DNA of 64,000 nt from Melanocharis versteri (taxonomy: Eukaryota > Chordata > Aves > Passeriformes > Melanocharitidae): contig VZTG01001923.1 in assembly GCA_013397845.1 (NCBI GenBank), positions 1-64,000 of the forward strand, in the 5' to 3' direction. Made by a program: the position numbers and the translations under genes. A model generated the notes under the pieces. The model was not told where the DNA came from, did no database searches, and worked only from the letters and a program-made list of their open reading frames with translations. Shown here one piece after another: positions 36,544 to 48,899 of this stretch. Position 1 is the stretch's first letter; each line of letters opens with the position of its first letter.

Positions 36544-36725
36544 CCTGGGCTGAGGAGTACATGTTGTAGCTGGTGATGTTAATTAAGAGGTAACGAGCCT
36601 GATGGAGATTTATTTTCAGGCTGTGTGCTTGGAACTGGTTATGCACAACTGGGAAATGGAAAATTGACCTCCTGCTCATTTTCCTGTCTTCTCCACAGCA
36701 ATAGTTAATTATTGTGGTGGGCAAC
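36544..36725. promoter_or_regulatory. Candidate conserved noncoding element
   Basis: ggtgatgttaattaagaggtaacgag, ggagatttattttcaggctgtg, ctggttatgcacaactggga and cagcaatagttaattattgtgg form a low-GC, TAAT-rich block with no repeat match. A minus frame through it (about 36,329-36,724) is rejected as a gene. Confidence 0.35.
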
Positions 36726-38040
36726 AGGAGGGTTGGGCTGCTCCAGCAACACTGCCCTGGACAGGCCTGGCAGGTAGCACCTCTCCAGCCTGGCCCTGGA
36801 TCCTGGTCCTCACCTCTCTCCCTCCATCCCAGACCCTGATCCAGGCAATCTTCCCCTTCCTTGTCTTTTTCCCACTCCCAGCCTGTGCAGCCTCAGGGAG
36901 AGGGAGGCTGATCGTGGATGTGGAGATCTTTAAGCGTGGAAAAGGAGGGCTGTGGTCAGCCTGGCAGGCAGGTTGGGCAGCTCTGGGCTCAGCTCCAGGC
37001 GCTGCATGTGCAGTGCTGCATCCCCGGGATCTCCTTCCCCAGCTGGGACCACGGGGGCAGGCACTGGCAGAGTTCAGGAGGCTGGAGCTCTCTCCCTGTC
37101 TCTAGGCTGACCTGCCCCATCCTATGCCTTGGTTTCCCCTCGGTGAGGCTGATATTTTGAGTGAGGGTGGTATTTTGAGTGAGATTGGTGGGTTTTGCAC
37201 TTGCCAGGGTTCATCCCTCTGCTGCAGCACTCTCTCCAGAACCAGTGGCTCCAGTGGGTACAGGATGCTCTGTTATTCCACATCTGTGCAACGTGAAGCA
37301 GTACTTGTGTTTTCCTCCACCTGGCCTCACACACAGCCTTGCTCTCCATCCCTGCCTTGTGCAGCAGCCTGCAGCCCCTGGCTGCCTGCATGGAGCAAAC
37401 TGGGCTGTGCTGGGGAGCTGTCCTGGGCTGGGAGTCCCTGGGCTGGGAGCCTCTCTGCAAGGAGACAGATGATGCCAGAGGGATCCAGGCTCCGGGAGAA
37501 GCAGCAGCTGCCTGGAAAAGCAGGGAGGGCTCTCCAGCCTGGCTGGCAGTGGCTCGGGGCTCCATCTGTGCCCAGCCTCAGCCAGCAGCAGACTGGGGGG
37601 AGAACAGGCATCACTGTGGGGCAGCTTTAACCCTTGAGTTCCAGGTGACCTGCAAACACAGCCCACAGCCCCACACAGCCCTCAAGTACTGCCAAAACCC
37701 AGCACAGCAGTCGCCCATAATGCTTTTATAATCTGCTTTCTTGGCCGTGACTGTTCTCCCAGGAAAGGGAGGGGGAGGCATGATTAATTTTCATTAGCCT
37801 GGTAAATAATAAGCTAGTTTCCACTAGTCTTGCCCTGTAATTAGGCCTCTGGTGCCAGAGCCTGAGCAGGAAGCTGGGATTTGCTGGTGACTCATGGGAG
37901 GCTGGGCCAGCCCGGACATCCCGCCCTGGGCAGGAAAAAGGAAGAGGCTGGGGCCCCTCGGAGAGACAGAGCTTCCCTCTCTCCAGAGGGCAAAGAGCAA
38001 GGGACAGGGTCCTCTGAGGGCAGAGGGCAAAGGCCACCTT
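36726..38040. other. Noncoding stretch with a lower-GC block
   Basis: 37,700-37,850 (taatgcttttataatctgct, gcatgattaattttcattag, gtaaataataagctagtttcc, tgtaattaggcctctgg) is a homeodomain-site-rich candidate conserved element. The rest is GC-rich with no gene recognised. Confidence 0.4.
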
Positions 38041-38105
38041 GGGAGAGGGAAAAACTCACCCAGGGAGAGAGAAAAACACACCCAGGGAGAGGGAAAACCC
38101 ACCCA
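38041..38105. repeat. 22-bp tandem repeat, 3 units
   Basis: gggagagggaaaaactcaccca, gggagagagaaaaacacaccca, gggagagggaaaacccaccca. Confidence 0.93.
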
Positions 38106-38464
38106 AAAGTAGGCTATTTTTCAAGGGAAAATGAAAGCAAAGCTTTTGGCCCAAGAGCTGGATGTTGACATGGATGTAGGATGAGCTCAGGAGGAGTTCA
38201 GTGACATGGAGATGAGGAAGGGAAGGAGCACCGGGGTATTTGCTCTGAATCTGGGGCTGGGTGACCCACAGCTAGCAATGTTCAGGTGTCCAGAGCAGCG
38301 GGGAAACACCTGCACCATGAACAAACCTCTGCAGGTGAGGGCACCTCTGTGTCTGTCAGAGGGGCTGGAGCTGGGAGACAGCCTGCCCCAACGCAGGGAG
38401 CAGCTGCTCTGGGGACTCTGTTCCCTCACAGGGGACAAAGCATCCCGAGGGGATTAAAGTGGGA

Positions 38465-38560
38465 TCCTTTTCCACAGGCAGAATTCCCCTGTGGAACTTG
38501 CTGCCCTGAGATACCAGAATCACAGAGCTAAGGAAGTTTCAAAGGAGAAATTAAAAAGGC
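38465..38560 (+). mobile_element. Ancient CR1/L3-like LINE remnant
   Basis: ccttttccacaggcagaatt, ctgtggaacttgctgccctg and gtttcaaaggagaaattaaaaa resemble the ggaactcgctgccacaggat ... gattcaaaaagggattagac module of older CR1/L3 3' regions. Diverged. Confidence 0.45.
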
Positions 38561-38999
38561 TGAAAGCGGTGTAGATGAGGAAGATGTCCTTGCCTGCAAG
38601 AGGGCCTCTGGAAAATGCAGTGTCCAAGATGCCACCAGCACAGAGCACCTCCAGGAATGACTGCATCTCAGCAGCAAGGGGCTTCCCAAGGACGAGAAGG
38701 GCCTGTGCCGTGCTCTGCATGTGAGCCCAGTCCCACAGCCTCCACAGGAGGAAGCTCCTGCCAAAGAATGAACACACAGCCCCATCAGGGAGCAGTGTTT
38801 TCCCAGCCCAGCAGATGCAGCGAAAACCCTTATTGAAAGAGCTGTTTGCTGAGGAAAAAAACAACTAGCACACTAGCAACTAATTAAAAGTGACTGATTA
38901 AAGGACTGAAAGGGAATTACTCATCGTAATCGTTACAGGCAGCACCTGCAGAACTCTCCTTGCTCTCAGAGCACGAGCATCCTCTGCACTGCCGAGGGG

Positions 39000-39200
39000 A
39001 CACGGCAGCTCCGCGGTAACGGCGGCGTGGGGCAGCCCCGGCGGGCACGGCATGTCCCCTCCTCTGGCACGGCATGTCCCCTCCTCCGGCACAACCCCGA
39101 GGCAACCAGCACTACCCTGTGGCCATCAGCCCGACGCTGTGGCCACCAGCCCCGCGCATCCCAAGGAGCTGCCGTGAACGGATGCCCGGCAGGCGGTGGC
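39000..39200. promoter_or_regulatory. CpG-rich patch, candidate island
   Basis: cggcagctccgcggtaacggcggcgtgg, cccggcgggcacgg and tcagcccgacgctg contain many CpGs compared with flanks. It includes a 22-bp tandem pair. It could mark a distal DLGAP4 promoter or untranslated exon, with no direct support. Confidence 0.25.
39044..39087. repeat. 22-bp unit, two copies
   Basis: ggcacggcatgtcccctcctct then ggcacggcatgtcccctcctcc. Confidence 0.93.
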
Positions 39201-39840
39201 ATCGCTGTGACAGCAGCCAGAGCAGAGCAACCCAGCCCCAGAGCATAGCTCAGCCCAGCAGGGCCTGCCCTCCCCTGGCTCTGCCACAGACTGCTTCTCC
39301 ACAGGCTCCATCCCTTGTGTCCAAGATGCAGCTGGTGGTCACAGTGCGTGGCTCAGACCACCAGCACAGAGCAGGGACCTGCCCCAGGGACGTCCGGGTG
39401 TCTCCAGCTCCGTGGCACCCTGTGAGTGATGCGAGTTCTCCTAGGTGTTACACCAGGAGCTTCTTTGTCCCTTCCCTGCCGGAGCCAGAGAAGGGACAAG
39501 GTGAAGTACTTCTCAGCAGAACTGCACGAGTGTGGGGCTTTGTGAGACCTGTAGTGGTGTGGCTCACCTGGTTTAGAGATTTTTTGCAGAATTTGGTGTG
39601 GCCATGTCAGGTTGTGCCCAGCCTCAGTGAGAGATGCTGCCGTTTGTCCCTTGTCAGCAGACAGGCAGTGTCAGGGACAGGGAGCGAGGACAGATGCTTC
39701 AGGTGTTCTGCCACAGGAGAGCAGGTCGGTCCCCAGCATGGTCAGGACATGGGCACTTTGCAGCCTGTCCCTCCGGACCCCAGGCAGGAGCAGGATCCAG
39801 GGTTCCCTGGTGAGGACAGACCATGCCAGGCCGCAGGCTG

Positions 39841-39873
39841 GGGACAGGCTGGGGACAGGCTGAGGACAGGCTG
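39841..39873. repeat. 11-bp tandem repeat, 3 units
   Basis: gggacaggctg, gggacaggctg, aggacaggctg. Confidence 0.93.
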
Positions 39874-40109
39874 GGCAGCACAGGAGGTGGCTCTGAACCA
39901 GCATCTCTGGCCTTCTCTTCACTCTGCAGCCACGTTCCAGCTGAGGCTGGCTGTCCCAGCCTTGTGTGCCCTGGCTTGGCTGATCAGCCCAGGGCTGCAG
40001 TAAGAGCCAGCAGAGCCAGGGACAGTCCATGGCTGGGTGTAAGTGCAGCTGTAGGACTGGAAATAAGCTTTTCTTTGGCTTTGGGTCAATGTGCTTTCAT
40101 TCTTTTCCA

Positions 40110-40325
40110 CAGTCACTCAGACTGGATATTAGGGGAAACTTCTTCACAGCAAGGGTGGTCAGGCACTGGCACAGGCTGCTCAGGGCACTAGTGAAGTCAA
40201 CATCCCTGAAGTGTTCAAAAAACATGTGGATGTGGCACCTGGGGACATGGGTTAGTGGTGGCCTTGGCAGTGCCGGGTTGAGGGCTGGACTCCATGATCT
40301 CAGAGGGCTTTTCCAGTTCTGTGAA
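40110..40325 (+). mobile_element. CR1 LINE, 3' fragment of the second subfamily
   Basis: ctggatattaggggaaactt, gcaagggtggtcaggcactg, gtggatgtggcacctgggga, gtggccttggcagtgccggg and ccatgatctcagagggcttt. Sense, close to the 6.3-kb copy. Confidence 0.9.
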
Positions 40326-41483
40326 CATCCTCCCAGATACCAAGCTGCCATAAACTGACTCTCTTTTCTAGTAAGGCACTGTGGGTGCCACACATAGGCC
40401 CTGTTCCTCCTGCCTTCCCTGACTGAGGCAGGGTCTCACTTTAGCCATGATTCTGTACAGATGTGTCCAGCTGTTGAGCCACCGTGTCCTGCACATCCAT
40501 CCTGGGCTCACACTGGGATGCAGTGCTCCGCACAAGTCTCTCCCATGGCAAGGGAACCTGCTTTCCCTGCAGATCACAGAGCTGCTGGCAGAGCAGCTGC
40601 CAGGCTGGGGAAGGCCCTGTGCATTCTGTGCCGCCTTCTGCCTCTGCTGGGACAGATCTGAGAGCTTTACAGGTGGGTATGACTCAAACTGCTGACCTTG
40701 CCTGCTATGACATCTGATGTCCCTTTGCGCCCTCATTCCTCCCTGAAGTTGTTGATTTTAACATTTGCTGGTTTTAACACTCCAATTATGTAGCGCTCAC
40801 AGTCAGATTTCGGGATCACAACTAGGTCAGATCCTTGTCCGTATGTGAGCAGAGCGTGTTATCCAGGCTCCCTGGCATCAGCATGAAGGCCCTTAAGAGA
40901 ATTTCTTCTCTCCAAGTCTCTTGTCTGGACCAGTTTTATTCTCCACATCACGATGTCATGCAGATGAAGGCTCCCAGTCCCTCCTGCTTGCCCTTCTCCC
41001 TCACTCTTTAAGGTCCTGTTGGTTCTGTCCCACACCCCCATGCCCCCAGAGGAGTCTTCCACCACAGGAAGCATCTCACAGGCCCTTGCAGTCCCTGCCA
41101 GCTCTGCCCCAGCAGAGCTGCTGGTGTGCCCTTCCCTCTCTGGGAGCTCCTGTCCATGGGGCGTGGCACCAAGTGCAGAATCCTCCTCACAATTCCAGGC
41201 TGGCCAGCCTTACAAACACCCCATGATGGGCCCTGAGGAGGGGACATGCCACCCCCCTGGAGTCTCTCAGCAGGAGCATCTCCCCTCCCTGCCAGGGGCA
41301 CAGTTCTCCCACTGCCTGGAGGGAGAGGCTCAGCTCTGATCCGTCCAGCTCCTTCCCCCATTCCTACACTGGGAATCTCAGGGCTGTTTGCTGCTGTTCC
41401 CATGCCAAGAATGGGTAACCCCCACCCACAGTGTCCTGCACTGCCCTCCAGGGCTGCTGGCCTGGCCACACTCCCATCTCAAG
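40326..41483. other. Noncoding stretch, no gene recognised
   Basis: About 40,745-40,870 is AT-richer (ttgattttaacatttgctgg, ccaattatgtagcgctcaca). No coding signal or repeat family seen. Confidence 0.5.
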
Positions 41484-41700
41484 TCACAGAATCCTCAAGC
41501 TTGGAAGAGACCTTCAAGATCACCAAGTCCAACCATCAACCTAGTCCCACCATAGTCACCCCTAAACCACGTCCCCAAGTACCATATCCAGGTGGCTCTT
41601 GAACACTTCCACACCACCTCCCTAGGTAACTCATTCCTGTGCCTGACCACTCTTTCAGTGAAACAATTTTGTCTAATATCTAATCTGAACCAGCCAAGTA
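41484..41700 (-). mobile_element. CR1 LINE, 3' fragment
   Basis: tcacagaatcctcaagcttg gaagagaccttcaagatcac, gtcccaccatagtcacccct, gtggctcttgaacacttcca and tctttcagtgaaacaatttt: reverse CR1 of the ccaagtccaaccat type. Confidence 0.9.
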
Positions 41701-43909
41701 GAGCAGAGGTTATCTCTGTGTTTACTCAGTAAATTGGTGGCAGCAAATTTAATATAAGATCTTAGCAGAAGGGAGGGTGATGTTTCTTTCAAATGAAACA
41801 GATTTCAGGCACTCAAAGTCACTCTCTCCAAAGTCTTTCTCCTTTAGGAGATGCCTCCAAGGGCTGGCAGGTCACCCTGTGTATAGACTTAAAGGAGTGC
41901 CACTGTCAGGTCCCCACTCTGTCCCCAAGGTTCCTCTCCGTTGACAGTGATGTGGAGTTTGACCTCTGGGAGTCATGAGGGTGGATTTTTTTGCCTCAGC
42001 TTCTCACTGACTTCAACTTCCATCTTAGGCAGGATCAGCGCGTGTTGTCCTTGTGTTCAGGACACCCTCCTGTCAGGAGAGCAGGGAGAGGAGCAGCCCA
42101 TTCCATGTGCTGTAACCTCGTTTCCTGCTCCCGTGCCCCAACAGGACCCTGCTGACAAGGCACCTGCGTGGGAGCCGTCTGGGCTTGGGGAGGGGAGCAC
42201 CTTCCTCACAGCTCAGCAGGACTTCCCACTCTTCCCACCTTTGCTCAGTTGTTCACTCTGGTGTTTTCACACACGTATTTTTCCTTTCGTGCCTCCTCAG
42301 AAGGCTCTTAATCCTGTCTACAAATCTCTGCCCTTATGCTCAGCCATATCTCACCTGTGCTCTCCCCTCTCTCCACAGCAGCCTCCTGTCCTTCCCTGGA
42401 GGTGCTGCTCCCAGCTCAGCCCCCAAACATCCTCCATAGAACAGCTGATTCTTTCTGGGACTCCCAAATGAATTAAATGCATTTGTTTTACCCAGCGAGA
42501 TGGTGCAGAGATTAGAGGTACAAGAGCTCACATATATTTATTTTCCTTAGTTCTCTTGCTGGATTTGTACACAGCGATGTTACGGCCTGTTTCAGAAGGG
42601 TTGGCAATGTCTATACCTGCTCCTGCAGTCTGTAAATCCAGGTGTTAGAGGGAGTTCAGTCTGGGGATGAGAGCAGGAGGGGACGAGAGCAGGAGGAGTG
42701 ACAGCAGGAGGAAGGAGCCCTGTGTTCATCAGCCCTTGCCCTCGCTGGGCACCTGCCTGTGGGGCTGTGCTCTGCTCCTCACCCTTTCCTCTCTGCCCCT
42801 GTGCCAGACCTGCTCATCCCCCCATCCCTGTGACATCCCTGCTGTGCTCGTGGGATCTCACAGGGACTCACAGCCTTTCCCAGAGCTCTGGAACCAGCAC
42901 CAGACTGGCTGCCAGGTCACTGTGTTTGTTCCTTGGAATGAGGGCTTCATCTCCTCTCAGGTTTACCAAAAGCAGCCGTGAGTGGTTTGCTGAGGCTCTT
43001 CCAAGTCTGGAGGAGGAGCGGGAAGGAGCAGGAGGTGAGGGCCTGGACTGGGAGGGACCTCTCTTCTCACAGAGACCAGCCCAAAATGCTGTTGTTTGAG
43101 CCTGTAACATTTCACAGGATTTTCCCTAGAATTAGATCCCAGCACCACCTGCACCTCCCCAGCTCTGCTGGCCTTGCTCTGCTCCAGCTGTGACCACGCC
43201 AGTGTGGCCCTGGAGTGGCAGGACAGGAGGGACCACCCTGCCCTCCTCATCTGCTCACTCAGCTGAAACCTCATCGCCTTCCTCGGGAGGCCCCAGCAGA
43301 CACTGGATGCTTCATATTTCATCAGTGACCTGCAGCCACCTCTGAGGTGGGATTGGGAGCACCAGATCTGTCCCTTCGAGGCCTTCTCCAGCCACACAGA
43401 ATCACCCAGGCTGCAGCAGGGCAGGCTGTGGCCTCTTCCCCTAGACCACAAGAACAATAATCACCATCTGATTCTCCAGTGAGGCTTGGCTGCAGAGCAT
43501 CTGAGACCCTGTTCACCAAAATTGTCTTGAAGGGACATCAGTACATCAGCAAGACGCCCCTGAGCAGGGAACAGGAGGTCGTGGATGTACCCTTGGCTGC
43601 TTCCTCTGGTATCCTGTGCCCTCACTGCCTGGAAAATCAGGGCCCCAGCTTGGCCCCTGCTCCCCAGCCTTCCATTGGTGTGCAGTCCCCTTCCCTGAGC
43701 TTGCAGCACCTCTCCAGTCCTTCTATGCATCAGCTTCCATCCCACCCCCTCACGCTGCAGCCATGAGCATCTTGCTCCTGAGAATGGCAGGAAGAGGGAG
43801 ATGGTGGAGGCAGGAAGAGAGGGACAGTGGAGGTGTCTGGATGGAGGGAGGAAGAGAGGGACAATGGAGGTGTCTGGCTGGTTGATAGTCAGGTGGTTGT
43901 GCTGGTGAC

Positions 43910-44060
43910 ACAGTTGTTCATTTGCATTTCCTTGGGCGTTGATGCTGATATTAATTAAAAGCAATTATGGTGCCATTTTCTCAGTGCAAGAACAGCATGC
44001 TAAGGGAAAAACAGTGTTCCACACCAAAATGCTTCTTCCTCCAGAGCTTCAATGACCTTG
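43910..44060. promoter_or_regulatory. Candidate conserved noncoding element with an octamer site
   Basis: Perfect POU octamer ATTTGCAT at 43,920-43,927, then gatattaattaaaagcaattatggtgcc (TAAT cores) and gcaagaacagcatgctaagg. No repeat match. Confidence 0.35.
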
Positions 44061-46875
44061 TTTAGTTGGAGGAACCTGCTGGGTGAGGGGAGCCCTGGCA
44101 CTCAGGCACTGCTCCTCCCACCTGTCGGATGTGCCAAGGGGTGCCAGGATTGGGCTGTTCCTGGGGGCCTGGGGCACTCTAGGAGTGCTGCTGACAGGGA
44201 CGGACGTGATGGGTGATGTCAGCACTGGACAGGCACTTCCATCCCAGTAGCCACCGCTGGTGCTACAGGATGCTGTGTGCTTGTGGTGGTACCTGTGCAC
44301 CCAGGAGGGTGCTGGGAGCATTCCCAGAAGATGCTGGTGGCTTCCATGGTGGCCATTAGTGGCTCCAGGGCTACGTGGTGCTGCCCTCCATCCCAGCACT
44401 GGTGGTATTAGAGCAGGACATTGGCAGCGGGTGACAGAGACAGGTGGGTGCTGGCACTGGAGGCAGCACTGGCCGTGGATCTTGGCTGTGCTGTGGCTCT
44501 GCTGTCTGGATCATGGGCCCATACCTAGCACAGTTCACAGTGGCTGGAATTCCCTCTCCCATGGAGAGAGCTGCAAGCAGGCCGGGTGGTGCCAGTGCAG
44601 TCAGTGGCACCTGGCCCTGGCACAGTCACACAGTGCAGTGACTTGCCACCTCAGGGACATCCCTGAGCCCAAGAACTTCTAGGTTTGGGGTGGGGAGGTG
44701 TCCCTTGGGCCACAACAGAGGCCTCTCGGGCTGGGTGAAGCCACATGTGCTTCACCTCTGTCTCAGCCTCGGGCTCTGGCTTCACAGCTCAGTTCCCAGC
44801 AGCAGCAAGAAACTCAGGAAAGGGGTGTTTTGGTGTTGAAGACAGATGAGCTCTGGGGACAGATGTGACTGCCTTGCCTGGCTGTCCCAGGACACGTCCC
44901 TTTGCTTTAGCAATTCCCTCTGCAGTGCTGGGGGACGGAGCTAGTGCGAAGGTGATGAGGGTTTGTACGCAATTTAGGAGGCGAGTCTGCTGATCTTCCC
45001 AGGCTTTCCATTCTTCTGTCTGTTGGAATATCCCCCATGAGGGCCTTGGAGTGAACACAGCCCTCTTATTCTCTAGCTGCACTGTGCCTCTCCATCTCTG
45101 CAGTCTTTGCTTCCTTGGGACAGGTTCCAGGAGTGCTGCTGGGCATGTCTGAAGAGAGCACAGTGCCTCTGCCATAACCAGGCACCCAGGATATATGTAA
45201 CCCCCAGGCAGCAGCTACCCTGGGGAAAAAGCCCCTCTTGCTGGGTGGTGGCAGGTGGCAGAGCGGGGTCTCAGGGGCACTGCAGTGCCCATCTCTCCAT
45301 TCTGGGGGCAAAGAGCTGCTGCCTCATCTCTGGGCACCAGTTTGGTCATCTTCTGCATCACCAGGGCAGGAGTCAAGCCCAGCACCCAGATCTGGCTTTC
45401 CTAGAAAAATTGCCGAGGTTTGTATCCTTGTCCCAGCCCTCCATCTGAGCCAAGAAACTGGGGTTCGCCTATTTTCACCCCTCTCTGAGCTCTCACAGAC
45501 CTTCTCAAACCCAGATGGCCTCCTCCATTCTAGGAATGAAAAAACTGTCCTAGGAAGGCTGACTCCTCTTCTGGTTCCCATGCCATTCCCATCCCTTGCT
45601 TCCTTGCAGCAGCAGGTGCCCAGTTTGCCCTAGCAGCTCCCAGTGCAGGACAGACAGGCTGTGTGTGCACATAAACCAGCTTGGGATGTTCATTGATGCA
45701 AACCTCAACTAGTATTTATTGCTACTGATTTGATAACTTGGGCTGTGTTTGCTGTGGGGTCAGCAGGGTTTTGGGGACACTAAGAAACACTGGAAGTTTA
45801 TTCCCCATATTTATTTACCTGGCTTTTCATAGAGGGAGCATTTTTACGGTGGTTTGCAGTGTGGTTGTGTGGCAGGGAAGGACGAAGCACTGGGCTTTAG
45901 CTGCCGCACAGTAGCACCTAGTGACCAGATGAGAGAGGTTTAGTGGAGCTGCCTGAGCAGCACTGGAGGTGGGAGTCAGAGCAGGTTCTAGCAGGTGCAG
46001 TGCTGGGACACAGCAAGGGGAACACAGAGGCTGCCATCTGCCACCGTGGGCAAGGGGGTTATCCCAGGATTGTCCTTCCTGCCTCCCCGGGCTCGGCTCA
46101 AAGGGGACAGCTCAGAGGGTGAGGCACAGAGGGTGGCAGGGTCCCGCCTGCCCAGGTCAGTGGCTCCTGGCATGGCCATGGACTTCAGGGGTGTTATTCC
46201 ATGATAAAGAAACAAGGGAAGGAAAGACAAAGAGCACTTTCCCACAAAGGGGCACTGCCCAGCCCTGAGCCCCCACCAAGGAGCATTTTGGATGTTCACC
46301 TCCCCACCTGGCTGATCTCCAGCTCATCCTCTCAGTCCATGTGACACCCAGAGGGACATGGGACCCACTCCCATATCTTTCCCTGGCCCGTGGGCACTGC
46401 CTCTGCCTCGCTGTCTGCCATTTGCCCTTTGCTGGGCACAACCTGAGTGTCAGGCAGAGCTGTTAAGTGTTTGCAGCATCAGGGTTGAGGCCTGGGCTGT
46501 TCATCAGGAAGACGCCTCTCTGATCCCTGTGACCTGAGGACATGTCCCCTTTTCTCTCTGCCCCGCAGGTCTTCATGAGGGACAGCCCTGGAGCCCAGAG
46601 GGACACATGGTGCACAGGATGCTGAGTCTGGCCTAGTCCCCGAGCCCGGCAAGCTGTGAGAGGTATGGGATGGCCTAGGGGTGGCTTTGGGATTCCCGAG
46701 GGGGCCAAGGGGGACGGGACCTGCTCTGTGCTTGTGGACAAGGGGCAGTGGAGCTCCTGCAGGAGCAGGCTGGGGAAGGGAAGCTGGGAGGGTGATTCAA
46801 TGACAACCCTCCCTCCATCTCCTGGCGAATCCTGCAACACGCCCCTTGCAAAATAAAGTTATGAAATCTCATGCC

Positions 46876-46890
46876 CATTGCTATAGTAAC
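46876..46890. promoter_or_regulatory. RFX X-box-like imperfect palindrome
   Basis: cattgctatagtaac reads gttactatagcaatg on the other strand, close to the X-box form GTTRCC-N-GGYAAC. It is followed within 100 bp by a CpG-containing stretch (ttcccgagcgccgagcatgcg). Confidence 0.2.
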
Positions 46891-47293
46891 ATCACGCCTC
46901 CGCCTGACCCACTTTGAGACAAAGGAAGTGTTCCCGAGCGCCGAGCATGCGGGAGCTGTTCACGGTCCCAGCCGGGGCTCCGAAGGGATGGCAGGGGGAG
47001 CTGCTGGCTTTTCCCACCTGGTCCTCTTTGCCCTGGGACCCTCAGGCAACAGGAGCTGCTTTCTTTGAGGCACTGAGCAAACCCAGTGCCAAAGAGCATC
47101 TCCATCCTGCATCCCGAATGCAGGCAGGGCCCTGCCTGGCTTCATGTGGACGTTTAGGCAACGGGAACATCTGCCCTGGAGCAAAGCAACGTCCTTGCTC
47201 AGCTGCAGAGAACTGGTGGTGCAGCAGTGACAGCCATGGCCGTTCAGAGCATCCTGGAACTACTCTGCCACAAACATTAAGGGCAAGGAGACA

Positions 47294-47440
47294 GAGAATC
47301 ATGAAATGTACTCAGTTGGAAGGGACCCACAAGGATCATCAATCCAGCTCTGGCCCTGCACAGACACCCCAGCAGTCCCACCCTGTGCCTGGGAGCATTG
47401 TCCAAATGCTCCTGGAGCTCTGGCAGCCGTGGTCCTGGGG
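47294..47440 (-). mobile_element. CR1 LINE, 3' fragment
   Basis: gagaatcatgaaatgtactc agttggaagggacccacaag gatcatcaatccagctctgg: reverse CR1 of the gagtccaactc type. The following tgctcctggagctctggcag matches the tcttgaactctggcagg continuation. Confidence 0.85.
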
Positions 47441-48223
47441 CTGCTGATCGCTCTGGCAGCAGAGAGAGGCAGGAGGACTCAGATGGGGTTTGGGCCGGGT
47501 GGCAGCTCAGGAGGCCAAGCAGAGTCTCTGCCGTTGTCTGGGTCACAAGTTTTCAGTGCAAGAGTGGACACCTCCATCCCTGGGAGTCTTGGCAGAGGCA
47601 GGTCAAGGGCAGCTGTGTTCAGGGCTTTGCATCCCACACTCACTCCATGGGGGCTGTGCAGACACTCCCTCACCCCTTCTAGACCCCTTGAACAGCACTG
47701 GCCAGGACAGGTCAGCTTTGGGCCAGAATGTACTCATTAGCTGCTTTTCCAGCCAAGCTGGAACATGCCCCATGTGGTCACCAGCCTGTGCCCCGAGTGC
47801 TCTGCAAGGCAGCAGAGGCTGCCAGTGGGTTTCAAAGACAACAATCCAGCTCCCTGCCCTGGTCCTTCCACTCCAGCCACCTCATCAGCTGTCCTGCTCT
47901 CTTCCTGAAAATTCCCTTTCTTATCTGTCTCATTTGTCTCATTTGACCTACTTAATGCTTTGCATTTCCTGCTTCAGAGCAAATCCCATCTCTTGGAGAA
48001 CTTTGAGAGACTTCTATTTAGGGACAGACAAATAGGTCGCAGAATTTCTGGGGTTTTGCTCCCTGGAGAGTTGATTATATTACCAGTGACATCTGCATGG
48101 AAATAAGTTCTCTGTCTCTCTCAGGAGTTCATCTGCTCCTCCAGCTTAGACAACACCTGAAGTCAAAAATCTCTATCATATCACAGCCTTTGACTTTCAC
48201 AGCATTTGGCTTTGCTGGTAGAT

Positions 48224-48246
48224 CAAAAAAAAAAAAGAAAAAAAGG
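48224..48246. repeat. A-rich tract
   Basis: Twelve A, one G, then seven A; possible old retroposon tail. No element recognised before it. Confidence 0.85.
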
Positions 48247-48899
48247 TAGTATTTAGAGCTCTTAAGGTAAGATAAATTATTCCTTGTCATTTTGGGATGG
48301 TGCCAGTCATATCCCATCCGTCTCATCACCCCAGTGTGCACCAGTGGGCAGAGATACCCCTTGGTCTGAAGAGCAAGCAGGAGACACTGGTGTTCAGCTG
48401 CTGTGGGGCCTCAGGAGCTGTGCGTAGATCCCACACTCTAAGGGCACCAGCCATTTATTCCCACATGAGGAGGGATATGGGGAAATCCTTCCCCAGGGAT
48501 GCAGCTGAGGGATCAGACTCTGCTGAGCTCAGCCACCAATGGGGCTGGCACTGGCTGTGCTTCACCTGGCGATGGCTGCCTGGCAGGGCGGTGAGGATGG
48601 GCTGGGTGAGCCCCTGGGACACCCTTAGGCAGTGGGCAGACCAGCCCTCTAAAGGATTCCCTGTCTCCTAAAAGGAATCCCAAAGAGGTGACACACTTGG
48701 CTTGCTGGAAGCCACTGTCCCCTCCGTTGCTGTGCGGTGAGTGCCTGGTTCCCCTGGTGACACTGTCACAGTGGGTGGCATTAACTCCTCCTCAGGAGCC
48801 CCTGCCTTCATCCCAGGATGGGCAGCACTTTCTTCTGCTCATCCCTGGGGATGGGCTCCGCCCCGGGACAGAGCTCCCGGGAGCAGCGTGGCAGGAGGA

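Larger units (their letters stand above)
41701..47293. other. Noncoding stretch, no gene recognised
   Basis: Longest CR1-free span upstream of the gene (5.6 kb). AT-rich islands at 42,460-42,620 (aaatgaattaaatgcatttg), 43,910-44,060 and 45,690-45,850. A mixed promoter-like stretch lies at about 46,845-46,990. Frames are short and unconvincing. Confidence 0.5.

Noticed and set aside
36329..36724. 131-codon minus frame with a protein-like stretch (MYSSAQAQPLLMYDEMEP)
   Set aside because: It crosses the duplicated segment and an AT-rich block better explained as noncoding; I recognise no family and see no paired splice sites. A translated search could reopen this.
39074..40003. 309-codon plus frame starting in a CpG-rich patch
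   Set aside because: Contains an 11-bp tandem repeat and no recognisable domain; composition-driven.
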